A program made the translations under genes and the position numbers. Positions 15,827 through 22,736 of a stretch of 64,000 nt of DNA are shown here, in pieces (position 1 is the first letter of the stretch; every line of letters starts with the position of its first letter). The DNA comes from Acidobacteriota bacterium. GTDB taxonomy: Bacteria > Acidobacteriota > Terriglobia > Terriglobales > Acidobacteriaceae. The stretch lies in assembly GCA_013289795.1 (NCBI GenBank), contig JABCZH010000003.1, positions 62,001-126,000 on the forward strand, in the 5' to 3' direction. The notes under the pieces were generated by a model. The model was not told the DNA's origin. It saw only the letters and a program-made list of their open reading frames with translations, and made no database searches.

Positions 15827-16240
15827 CTAAGACCCCCAAGGATTGAGCACGGCTACTCCCGTGTGCCCAAAGTCGGCTGTATTCCGGGTCACGACGGTCA
15901 GGCCGTGCACGAGGGCGGTGGCTGCGATGAGGGCGTCACGATCGGAGCGAGGATTGGGTACGTGAAACGTCGCGCATCGCTGGGCGACGGCGGTGTCAAT
16001 CGCCAGGATACGACCGGAGAATGCGGGCAACACGTGACCATCCATCCACGCTCGCAGGATCGAGCCTTGCTCTTTGTCGCGCCGGTCGATAAGGAGGATT
16101 CCTATCTCCAATTCCAGCACCGAAATGACAGAGATGTAGAGATTCGCCGAGGGTAAGGGCTCAGCCCATTTCTTGACGTTGGGATGCGTCTTTCTGGCTT
16201 TTCTTAATTCTGAAATGACGTTGGTATCGAGCAGGTACAT
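15827..16240 (-). CDS. vapC: VapC-type PIN-domain toxin
   Basis: A 137-residue PIN protein: MYLLDTNVISELRK (first Asp), ISVISVLELEIGI (Glu), DRDALIAATALVHGLTVVTRNTADF (later Asp cluster). All four conserved acidic positions are present. The ATG overlaps the antitoxin stop (TGATG). By family it is a ribonuclease inhibiting translation when freed from its antitoxin. Confidence 0.94.
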   Translation of the reverse strand: MYLLDTNVISELRKARKTHPNVKKWAEPLPSANLYISVISVLELEIGILLIDRRDKEQGSILRAWMDGHVLPAFSGRILAIDTAVAQRCATFHVPNPRSDRDALIAATALVHGLTVVTRNTADFGHTGVAVLNPWGS

Positions 16241-16497
16241 CAGGTTAGGTCCGTTGACTCGTGCAGGTTCCCCCGCAGACGAGGCGGCTCAAATTCAATC
16301 TCAGCGGCGGCCGGCATCGCCAATAGGTCGAGAACGCTTTTTTGCCCTCCGGTGATCCGCTGATATTCCTCCACTGTGAGCAGCACGTGGGACGGGCGGC
16401 CTCGATTCGTGATGAAAACGGGGCCTCGCTTAGCGGCTCTTTTTGCCCTGCTCGTGTCCTGATTAAAGTCTCGACTCGACAGTTTTGTAATGGCCAT
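16240..16497 (-). CDS. vapB: Phd/YefM-type antitoxin
   Basis: An 85-residue protein with the Phd/YefM pattern: SSRDFNQDTSRAKRAAKRGPVFITNRGRPSHVLLTVEEYQRI, then a toxin-binding tail rich in acidic residues. It is directly coupled to the PIN toxin gene. The palindrome at 16512-16533 lies 15 bases upstream of the ATG. Confidence 0.92.
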   Translation of the reverse strand: MAITKLSSRDFNQDTSRAKRAAKRGPVFITNRGRPSHVLLTVEEYQRITGGQKSVLDLLAMPAAAEIEFEPPRLRGNLHESTDLT

Positions 16498-16511
16498 GGT
16501 CTCTGGTCCTT

Positions 16512-16533
16512 AAATGTAGCAACGTAGCTACAT
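16512..16533. promoter_or_regulatory. Palindromic operator of the vapBC pair
   Basis: Perfect 8-base arms AATGTAGC and GCTACATT around a 6-base centre (AACGTA). The position next to the antitoxin start fits autoregulation by the antitoxin (inference). Confidence 0.65.
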
Positions 16534-16580
16534 TGTATCAGGAAAGGCGTTGTTTGCAAGGCCGGGAGTTGTTGGGCCGG

Positions 16581-16653
16581 ATGACGAAGCTTTATCCGTA
16601 TGTGGGTGGCCAATCAGTCGTGGTCGCTGTTCGGATTTCAGCAACCATCGTAG
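16581..16653 (+). pseudogene. Relic of the 3' end of an MBL-fold hydrolase gene
   Basis: The stretch reads MTKLYP, then after a one-base insertion WVANQSWSLFGFQQPS and TAG. The intact gene at 12186-13040 ends MTELYPHWVANQSWLLFGFPQP. Only this 3' fragment remains, between the vapBC locus and the TIR-like gene. It marks an old duplication or recombination junction. Confidence 0.75.
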
Positions 16654-16682
16654 AGAAGAATCAAAGGCAAGTCACCCCAGCT

Positions 16683-16688
16683 TATAAT
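16683..16688 (+). promoter_or_regulatory. -10 element suggesting a leaderless TIR-like mRNA
   Basis: TATAAT ends only eight bases before the ATG at 16697, and no purine-rich ribosome site separates them. Transcription would begin at or next to the start codon. No good -35 is seen 17 bases upstream. Confidence 0.4.
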
Positions 16689-16696
16689 TTAATCCC

Positions 16697-17713
16697 ATGA
16701 AAGTCGGTGTGCTGGTACGTAGGAATTCCAGAAACGTCGATGGCGTCATCCGGGCCGCAAACATTGCCAACCGCCTCCAGCCGGATTTTGAGTTTGAGGT
16801 TAAGCAGGTCGGCTGGCTCCAAAAAGGGAACGGCGAACTCAGGCCCAAAGATGTTGTGCAGAGAGTGAAGGAGAAGCACGCTGGCAAGCACTTGATAGTC
16901 GTAATCTCTCCGCCCCTGGTGGGAGATTATCTCGACTACGCACGCCGTGGGATGAACATAGTGTCCACGGCCGATTGGGACAGCCGTTTCGCACCGCCTC
17001 CTCTCGCGATTTACGTCCTATTTCAGTTCGCCGACGCGGCGGCGTCATTTGTTGCGGACCTATCTCCGCGCCAGGTTCATAGGCGGATGCGCCACAATGG
17101 GTTCCGAGCATGCATCTTCAACTCCACAGAAGGACGGCGGAGGTTTCTGTCTGTTCTAATCGCAGGCTATATCTGTGCGGATTGTCGAGCACGACTGCGC
17201 GAAGGGGGGGTGTCGGACGCGCAATTGGACTCCATCGGACACCTACTCTCCTACGTGCGGGATTTCACCATTGACAAACCGCGTTATATGCCGAACGCAG
17301 TCTTTATTGGACATGGGAGGCGGGCGGATTGGGAGAAGATCAGGAACCACATTTCGAAGAAACACCGTCTTAAGGTGGAAGAGTTTAATGTGTCTCCGCC
17401 TGCCGGCTTCACCACGGTCGAACGACTCGCAGAGATGCTTGAGAGCGCTTCGTTTGCCATACTCGTGATGACCGCAGAAGACAGGCAAAAGAACGGTAAG
17501 CGTAACGCACGGCAGAATGTAGTTCACGAAATCGGCCTCTTTCAGGGAAGACTCGGATTCCCACGCGCAATTGTCGTAAAGGAAGACGGCGTGGAGGAGT
17601 TTTCCAACATAAGGGGATTGACCTACATACATTTCAAGGGGGGCAAGATCGATGATGCGCTCGCTGAGATCGACAGGGTTTTGATCCGCGAGCACGTGAT
17701 CCCAGCAAGCTAA
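16697..17713 (+). CDS. TIR-like nucleotide-binding protein with novel N-terminal domain
   Basis: A 338-residue protein. Residues about 195-330 match the predicted nucleotide-binding TIR-like domain (PF10137 class). NAVFIGHGRRADWEKIRNHI opens it, FTTVERLAEMLESASFAILVMTAED follows, and RQNVVHEIGLFQGRLGF carries the conserved Glu-x-Gly-x-x-x-Gly block. The N-terminal 190 residues contain NIVSTADW, then HRRMRHNGFRACIFN...GYICADCRARL, a CxxC segment recalling archaemetzincin-like proteins that lost HExxH; this part is not assigned to a family. No membrane segment is visible. TIR-like domains of this class are NAD-degrading or cyclic-nucleotide-sensing effectors in antiphage systems. A DUF2971 gene follows after 23 bases. 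Confidence 0.75.
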   Translation: MKVGVLVRRNSRNVDGVIRAANIANRLQPDFEFEVKQVGWLQKGNGELRPKDVVQRVKEKHAGKHLIVVISPPLVGDYLDYARRGMNIVSTADWDSRFAPPPLAIYVLFQFADAAASFVADLSPRQVHRRMRHNGFRACIFNSTEGRRRFLSVLIAGYICADCRARLREGGVSDAQLDSIGHLLSYVRDFTIDKPRYMPNAVFIGHGRRADWEKIRNHISKKHRLKVEEFNVSPPAGFTTVERLAEMLESASFAILVMTAEDRQKNGKRNARQNVVHEIGLFQGRLGFPRAIVVKEDGVEEFSNIRGLTYIHFKGGKIDDALAEIDRVLIREHVIPAS

Positions 17714-17736
17714 AATCACAGGGGGCTGGCCCAGCC

Positions 17737-18705
17737 ATGTACGGAGTTACGGAGATAGGTACCTGCACCTTGAATTTGAAGCACTCCATTTTGAACGACG
17801 TTTTCTCATGCAAGCCAAAGAACCCCCTATATCACTACACGACACAGGCGGGGCTTCTGGGGATCATAAAGGATCGTCAGATCTGGGCTACCCACACGCA
17901 GTACCTAAATGACCGCCGAGAATTCTTACATGCAGTAGACCTAGTCCGTGGGGAGATTCAGAGATTTCTTGACGAGCGCAACACAGGACAGGAAGCAGCG
18001 TCCGCGGTGCGCGTCGAGGCCCTCAATCGAATGCGTGAAATGTTATTGATGTCGCCCGAGCACATTAATGTATGCGTTTGCTCATTCTCCGAGGACAGCG
18101 ATTCGCTTTCTCAATGGCGCGCGTATGGTGGCTCATCTGGTTTTGCCATCGGCTTTTCTCCCGAGGTCTTAGAGGCCGCAGTTGAAAAGCAGAAGTTCTT
18201 TTTAGCACAATGCATTTACGATCCTAAAACTCAGCAAGATATCGTGCGCGCCTTGGTGGAAGAAATTCTGGAGGAGCACCTTGCAAAAAATCCGGTCACC
18301 GAGGACAAGGAATCCGACGAGGTATTCTGGAAGACAGGTGGAAACCTCTTAAATTACCTTTATCAGTACGCTCCGATATTGAAGGATCAGTCCTTTGCGG
18401 AAGAACGAGAATGGAGAATCATTTCACTGCCAATTTTCGCGCAACACCTTGACTACCGTGAGGGGCGGTCTTTGATCATTCCGTATTACCGGTTGCCACT
18501 GTGGGAAGAAGGGCAGAAAACAGAAATATCCGAGATAATAGTTGGCCCAACGCGAGATGTGGAGCGATCAATAAAGTCGGTAAGTAGATTGATCAAGGGC
18601 CGCAACGTCATCACGGGCCGACACTTGAAGGGGCTGGACTTGATCAAGGACGGATGGGGTTTTACTCCCATTAAGGCCTCGCAAGTTCCTTATCGCGATT
18701 GGTAG
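17737..18705 (+). CDS. DUF2971 family protein
   Basis: A 322-residue protein. NPLYHYTTQAGLLGIIKDRQIWATH and YLNDRREF open the domain. VCVCSFSEDSDSLSQWRAYGG, then GFAIGF near residue 145, and FAEEREWRII near residue 225 are the conserved blocks of DUF2971. The family has an ART/RNase-like look (H-Y-T, S-QWR-Y, E-EWR) but no established activity. The gene starts 23 bases after the TIR-like gene and is closed by a terminator hairpin, so the two probably form an operon. Its weak start region has no clear ribosome site; coupling to the upstream gene is likely. Confidence 0.88.
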   Translation: MYGVTEIGTCTLNLKHSILNDVFSCKPKNPLYHYTTQAGLLGIIKDRQIWATHTQYLNDRREFLHAVDLVRGEIQRFLDERNTGQEAASAVRVEALNRMREMLLMSPEHINVCVCSFSEDSDSLSQWRAYGGSSGFAIGFSPEVLEAAVEKQKFFLAQCIYDPKTQQDIVRALVEEILEEHLAKNPVTEDKESDEVFWKTGGNLLNYLYQYAPILKDQSFAEEREWRIISLPIFAQHLDYREGRSLIIPYYRLPLWEEGQKTEISEIIVGPTRDVERSIKSVSRLIKGRNVITGRHLKGLDLIKDGWGFTPIKASQVPYRDW

Positions 18706-18708
18706 GTT

Positions 18709-18727
18709 GGGGGCCAGCCCCCCTTTT
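18709..18727 (+). terminator. Intrinsic terminator after the DUF2971 gene
   Basis: GGGGG and CCCCC pair around CCAG, followed by C and TTTT. The hairpin begins four bases after the stop codon at 18705. Confidence 0.65.
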
Positions 18728-18817
18728 CTAGTCAGGCTTAACTGGTCGCAGGTATAAATAAATACAAAATAACCGGAATCAGCGGATGAGCACTGGTTAT
18801 CGGAATTGGAGACGACA

Positions 18818-19264
18818 ATGAGCAGCGTACAAATCGAACAGAAGAGCTACGAGATGCCCCCGAAGGAGGGGATCAGCATCGCGCATTTTCTTACCGTCGC
18901 CGACGTCGAGCGATCGGCTCGCTACTACGAAAAGGTTTTCGGCGCTCGCATTCTGACCATGGGTGACGGCAACGCGCCTCCGTACCTTCAGCTTGCGAAT
19001 ATCTGGATGATTCTGAACGTTGGGGGCGGGCCGACCCCGGATAAGCCGACGGTAACGCTCAGCGTCCCCGACCCGAACCACATCAACAGCTTTATGAATT
19101 TCCGCGTGGCGGATATTCAAGCGTGCTACAAATTATGGAAAAGTCGAGGGGCGGAGTTCATCACGGAGCCGATCCCCAAGTATGGCGAGATACGCTGCTA
19201 CATCCGCGACCCTGACGGCTACATTATCGAAGTCGGACAGAGCACTGACCTGACGTACGGTTAA
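18818..19264 (+). CDS. VOC family (glyoxalase/bleomycin resistance-like) protein
   Basis: 148 residues with two half-modules of the vicinal oxygen chelate fold: GISIAHFLTVADVERSARYYEKVFGA at the start and VADIQACYKLWKSRGAEF...IRDPDGYIIEVGQ at the end. The metal ligands His and Glu lie in IAHFL and IIEVG. ATG 18818 is preferred to the upstream TTG because GGAG lies seven bases before it. A weak inverted repeat (ATAACC/GGTTAT) lies at about 18770-18801. It converges with the ECF42 gene, 26 bases away; VOC proteins occur in ECF42/DGPF neighbourhoods. Substrate unknown. Confidence 0.9.
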   Translation: MSSVQIEQKSYEMPPKEGISIAHFLTVADVERSARYYEKVFGARILTMGDGNAPPYLQLANIWMILNVGGGPTPDKPTVTLSVPDPNHINSFMNFRVADIQACYKLWKSRGAEFITEPIPKYGEIRCYIRDPDGYIIEVGQSTDLTYG

Positions 19265-19290
19265 CGGTTGGCGCGGACTGGATGCGGATT

Positions 19291-20604
19291 TTATTTCAGC
19301 TGCCGAATCCGCTCTTGCAGGAATTGCCGCTCTGGTTCCTGTTGGGTCAGCGCCAGCGCCTTCTCATAAGACGCACGGGCCTCTGCCGTCCTGCCGAGCC
19401 TGCGGTACATATCCGCGCGGGCGGAATGCGCCAGGTAGTAATTTGCCAATTCGCCATGTTGCAACGCCGCGTCGATCTGCGCCAGACCGGCCTCTGGACC
19501 ATCGCACATTGCAATCGCCACGGCACGATTGAGCTGTACCACTGGCGAAGGCTGAATTCGTAGCAGTTGGTCGTAAAGCGCGACAATCTGCCGCCAGTCG
19601 GTCGCAGCGGTCGATTCCGCCCGGGCATGAACGGCCGCAATCGCAGCCTGGAGTGTGTAAGCGCCGAAGCGGCGGGACTTCAGAGCTTTCTCCAGCAGTG
19701 CCACTCCCTCGGCGATCTGCTCCTTGTTCCAGAACCCGCGGTCTTGATTCTCCAGCAAAATCATCTCTCCGGCCGGAGATGTTCTGGCGGCGCGGCGAGA
19801 TTCCTGTAGCAACATCAGGGCAAGCAGCCCCATCACTTCCGGACCCATGAGTTCCGTCTCTGGCTGGAGTTCGGCCAGCAACCGGCCCAGTCGAATCGCC
19901 TCGCCGGTTAGCTCGGCCCGGGTTACCTCCGCTCCCGCCGCAGCCGAATAACCCTCATTAAAGACGAGATAGATGACGTGAAGCACCGCGCCCAGCCGCT
20001 CCGGCAATTCCTGCGGCGTCGGCACCTCGTAGGGAATTGCCTTATCGCGGATGACAGCCTTCGCGCGCACGATGCGCTGCGCCAGCGTGCGTGGAGTGGT
20101 GAGGAAGGCCTTGGCTATCTCCTCGGTGGTCAGTCCGCACACCTCACGCAAGGTCAGCGCCACGCGCGCTTCCGGCGGCAGCGATGGATGACAGCAGGTA
20201 AAAATCAGGCGCAGCCGGTCGTCTTCAAGCGAGTCATCCTCAAGACCGTTTTCTTCATCGGACCTTTCCGCCGAAATCGATTGCGCTTCGAGATGTCGCG
20301 CGAGTTCCTCTTGAGAGGCATCAAATCTTGCCCGTCGACGCAGAGTGTCAACGGCTTTGAACCGGGCCGTTGAAATCAACCATGGCCGCGGGTTATCGGG
20401 CACTCCATTCTTCGGCCACAGGCTCAGCGCAGCCGCAAAGGCTTCGTGCATGGCCTCCTCGGCAATATCAAAATCACCGAGCAAGCGAATCAGAGTAGCC
20501 AGGATTCGTCCCGAATCCACGCGATAAAGGGAGTCGAGCAATTCGCGTACCTGCTGGCTGGAAGGCCCGGACATGGCACGCCCGGACATGACGCGCTCAG
20601 ACAT
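19291..20604 (-). CDS. ECF42-type RNA polymerase sigma factor with C-terminal TPR extension
   Basis: A 437-residue protein. Region 2 is LGDFDIAEEAMHEAFAAAL (about residues 43-61) with NPRPWLISTARFKAVD, region 4 is LTLREVCGLTTEEIAKAFL. A long extension follows: IYLVFNEGYSA (DUF6596 signature), then helical TPR-like repeats ending NYYLAHSARADMYRRLGRTAEARASYEKALAL. This architecture defines ECF42 (formerly SigJ-like or RpoE-like 'sigma factor with C-terminal SnoaL/TPR'). No anti-sigma factor is encoded nearby, as usual for this group, in which the extension is thought to control activity. AAGG lies eight bases before the ATG. Its likely targets are the TGTCGA-N16-CGAC promoters at 2925, 8619 and 12065. 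Confidence 0.93.
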   Translation of the reverse strand: MSERVMSGRAMSGPSSQQVRELLDSLYRVDSGRILATLIRLLGDFDIAEEAMHEAFAAALSLWPKNGVPDNPRPWLISTARFKAVDTLRRRARFDASQEELARHLEAQSISAERSDEENGLEDDSLEDDRLRLIFTCCHPSLPPEARVALTLREVCGLTTEEIAKAFLTTPRTLAQRIVRAKAVIRDKAIPYEVPTPQELPERLGAVLHVIYLVFNEGYSAAAGAEVTRAELTGEAIRLGRLLAELQPETELMGPEVMGLLALMLLQESRRAARTSPAGEMILLENQDRGFWNKEQIAEGVALLEKALKSRRFGAYTLQAAIAAVHARAESTAATDWRQIVALYDQLLRIQPSPVVQLNRAVAIAMCDGPEAGLAQIDAALQHGELANYYLAHSARADMYRRLGRTAEARASYEKALALTQQEPERQFLQERIRQLK

Positions 20605-20822
20605 GATGACGACCTTAGCAAACCAGCTACCTCAAATCAATTTGGCAAAATCCGGGGTTGAACGACAAGAGCAAGACCGTCAGAATCAGGCTTCGGGGAC
20701 TCGAGGCATTTATGAGATGGGTTGTAGCCTTCGGATAACCAAAGATAGACGGGAATCCAAGTATCGAGCCTAGGTTTCCCGGAATCGGTGTAAAATCTTC
20801 GGGGACCGTAAGGTGCGTATTT

Positions 20823-21158
20823 ATGTCGCCTGGAGGGCGTTTTCGGAGCGGCGGATGTCGAACGGTCTGGATTCGCGCCGTGCTTGCGTCAGTTGCTGTC
20901 TTCTCCCTTGCAGCGGCGCGGAATGTCCCACCACATTTCCCTGGAACACCCGGGGTTCCCTCCGCCGTTAGCCTCGGCTCCCGCCACGAGCAAAGACCAC
21001 GTTTTGACCGCGTCGGTTCGCAATGGAGCACGCCAGCCGATAGCTTTCTGGCGAACCCGCGCGTTCCGGAATCTGAACCCTTAACACCGCCGCCACGGCT
21101 GTTTTCCGCGCTTCAAACTAAAGGCTTTCGCTTCAATCGCCCGCCCCCGCCAGGCTAA
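20823..21158 (+). CDS. Small secreted proline-rich protein, hypothetical
   Basis: 111 residues: a basic start, a hydrophobic segment IRAVLASVAVFSLAAA resembling a signal peptide, then a low-complexity region rich in Pro, Arg and Ser ending FNRPPPPG. Small proteins with an RPPP terminus recur in Acidobacteriota annotations, as far as I recall. No ribosome site stands out. It may be spurious; the signal-like segment is the main support. Confidence 0.4.
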   Translation: MSPGGRFRSGGCRTVWIRAVLASVAVFSLAAARNVPPHFPGTPGVPSAVSLGSRHEQRPRFDRVGSQWSTPADSFLANPRVPESEPLTPPPRLFSALQTKGFRFNRPPPPG

Positions 21159-21230
21159 CTGGCCCGGCTCATGCATCAAATCAACAGAAGCTTTTCAAGT
21201 TCCAAAGGGTTACAACTATTGGAGGGCACG

Positions 21231-21287
21231 ATGGTTTTTCTGCGGCAGGACACGCAACCAGGCTTCGCACCGGGAGGAATGCTATGA
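21231..21287 (+). CDS. Possible 18-residue leader peptide coupled to the next gene
   Basis: ATG 21231 has GGAGGG five bases upstream and encodes 18 codons ending CTA TGA. The stop overlaps the ATG of the following gene at 21284 (ATGA). The gene's own GGAGG lies within this small frame. Such an overlap suggests translational coupling, but no regulatory role is known. Confidence 0.3.
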   Translation: MVFLRQDTQPGFAPGGML

Positions 21288-21892
21288 ACCCGGTCCGTGC
21301 GACACGTTGCTTCATGTGCGCGGTGCTAGCCCTCAGCGCGCTTTTCTTGACGAAGCGAGCTAACGCGTCTGCGGCCGATTTCTATCAGTCTTCCAAGCAG
21401 GCAAAGGTGCTGGCTCGCCTGCCACTATCCAGTGGTGGGTCGGCGCGGATGTTCTTGCGGCAAGAGGGCAAGACACGGTACCTGTACGTGCAACGAGCTT
21501 CCCAGCAAGGAGTTACAGTTATTGACGTCACCAAGGCGCGACGCCCCAAGGTAGTCCATCGCGCACCGCTGGAGACACTGACCGTAATGGGCTCAGGCCT
21601 TGTGGTCACAGAAACGCTTGATCATTCGGCGACCCTAAGCGCTTCCGGAGCTAGAAATGGGGATGGCGATCACAGAGGCGATGTTGTTCCCGAGTCGGTC
21701 CACGTGCTCGATGTGAGAGATCCCGCGCATTCGCGGACGGTCGGGAGCACCAGTGTGTTGGAGGATCCTGCACGCAACTTAGTCTACGTGGTCAATGACG
21801 ATGGCATCTGGATCTTGTCCCGCCAACAAGGTTTGCGCGGGCATAAGTGCAGTTCTTCGGATGCGATATCGCCGATTCCCAACTGCAACTAG
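21284..21892 (+). CDS. Secreted LVIVD-like repeat protein, hypothetical
   Basis: 202 residues with a signal peptide (CFMCAVLALSALFLTKRANA). The mature part has repeat-like strands TRYLYVQRASQQGVTVIDVT..RRPKVVHRAP and SVHVLDVRDPAHSRTVGS, resembling LVIVD or YVTN-type beta-propeller repeats of cell-surface proteins. It is short for such a propeller, with two or three blades. It ends GLRGHKCSSSDAISPIPNCN, offering a disulfide. GGAGG lies six bases before the ATG. Function unknown. Confidence 0.8.
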   Translation: MNPVRATRCFMCAVLALSALFLTKRANASAADFYQSSKQAKVLARLPLSSGGSARMFLRQEGKTRYLYVQRASQQGVTVIDVTKARRPKVVHRAPLETLTVMGSGLVVTETLDHSATLSASGARNGDGDHRGDVVPESVHVLDVRDPAHSRTVGSTSVLEDPARNLVYVVNDDGIWILSRQQGLRGHKCSSSDAISPIPNCN

Positions 21893-21939
21893 CGCTGATG
21901 TCGCCCTGGCAATGACGCAGCTTTTGAGAGGTTATTTCC

Positions 21940-22695
21940 ATGAAACGCTTACTATGGATCAGTCTCATCATATTTCCGGCACAGTTGTTCGCCCAAAGCG
22001 AGATTCCAGGCGGTACGATCCTTCCTGTCGCCTTCAACGCTTCCCTGAATTCAAGAAAAGTGAAGCCTGGGCAAGTCATTACTGCACGAGTTATGCAGGA
22101 TGTTCCGTTGTCGCCAGGATCGACGATTCATGCTGGTGCTGAGGTTACCGGTCACGTGATCGACGTTAAACCAGCGACCGGCACGGCTGGAGCGCAACTA
22201 TCTCTCCGTTTCGACACGCTCCTGGTTTCCAAGCGGCGGGTTCCGATCATTACCAATGTGAGGGCATTGGCGTCTGCCATGGCGGTCGAGGATGCACAAG
22301 TTCCAGAGAGCGGCCCCGACCGGGGGACCTCCAAGGCGGCATGGACCACAAATCAGATTGGAGGCGAGGTGGTCTACCGCGGGGGTGGGCCGGTTGCAAA
22401 TGGACTGCAGTCTGTGGGGGAACCAACTTACGACGGCGTGCTAGTCCACATCTCTGGCAAGCCCGGTACAGAATGTAGGGGCGAGATCGAGGATAATGAT
22501 CGGCTACAAGCTCTTTGGGTGTTTTCCTCCGATGCCTGCGGAATATATGGTTTCGCGGACCTGGTGATCGTCCATGCGGGGCGGAGTAATCCAGCGGGGG
22601 AGATTACGCTGGCGTCGGAGCGCGGCGACGTGAACGTCAAGGCTGGCAGCGGAATGCTCTTGCGGGTAAGCAAGATGCCAGAGTTCCCAAAATGA
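21940..22695 (+). CDS. Secreted protein, conserved hypothetical
   Basis: 251 residues with a signal peptide (MKRLLWISLIIFPAQLFAQ). The pattern ILPVAFNASLNSRKVKPGQVITARVMQDVPL...GAEVTGHVIDV is seen in acidobacterial secreted proteins and recalls the beta region of TrbI/VirB10-like or capsid-like barrel proteins, but assignment is not possible. Two cysteines (GTECRGEIEDND, SSDACGIY) may pair. It follows the previous gene by 47 bases. Confidence 0.8.
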   Translation: MKRLLWISLIIFPAQLFAQSEIPGGTILPVAFNASLNSRKVKPGQVITARVMQDVPLSPGSTIHAGAEVTGHVIDVKPATGTAGAQLSLRFDTLLVSKRRVPIITNVRALASAMAVEDAQVPESGPDRGTSKAAWTTNQIGGEVVYRGGGPVANGLQSVGEPTYDGVLVHISGKPGTECRGEIEDNDRLQALWVFSSDACGIYGFADLVIVHAGRSNPAGEITLASERGDVNVKAGSGMLLRVSKMPEFPK

Positions 22696-22736
22696 TTCTT
22701 CAGCAGCCCTCGCGGTTCACAGACTTACTAGCCAAT

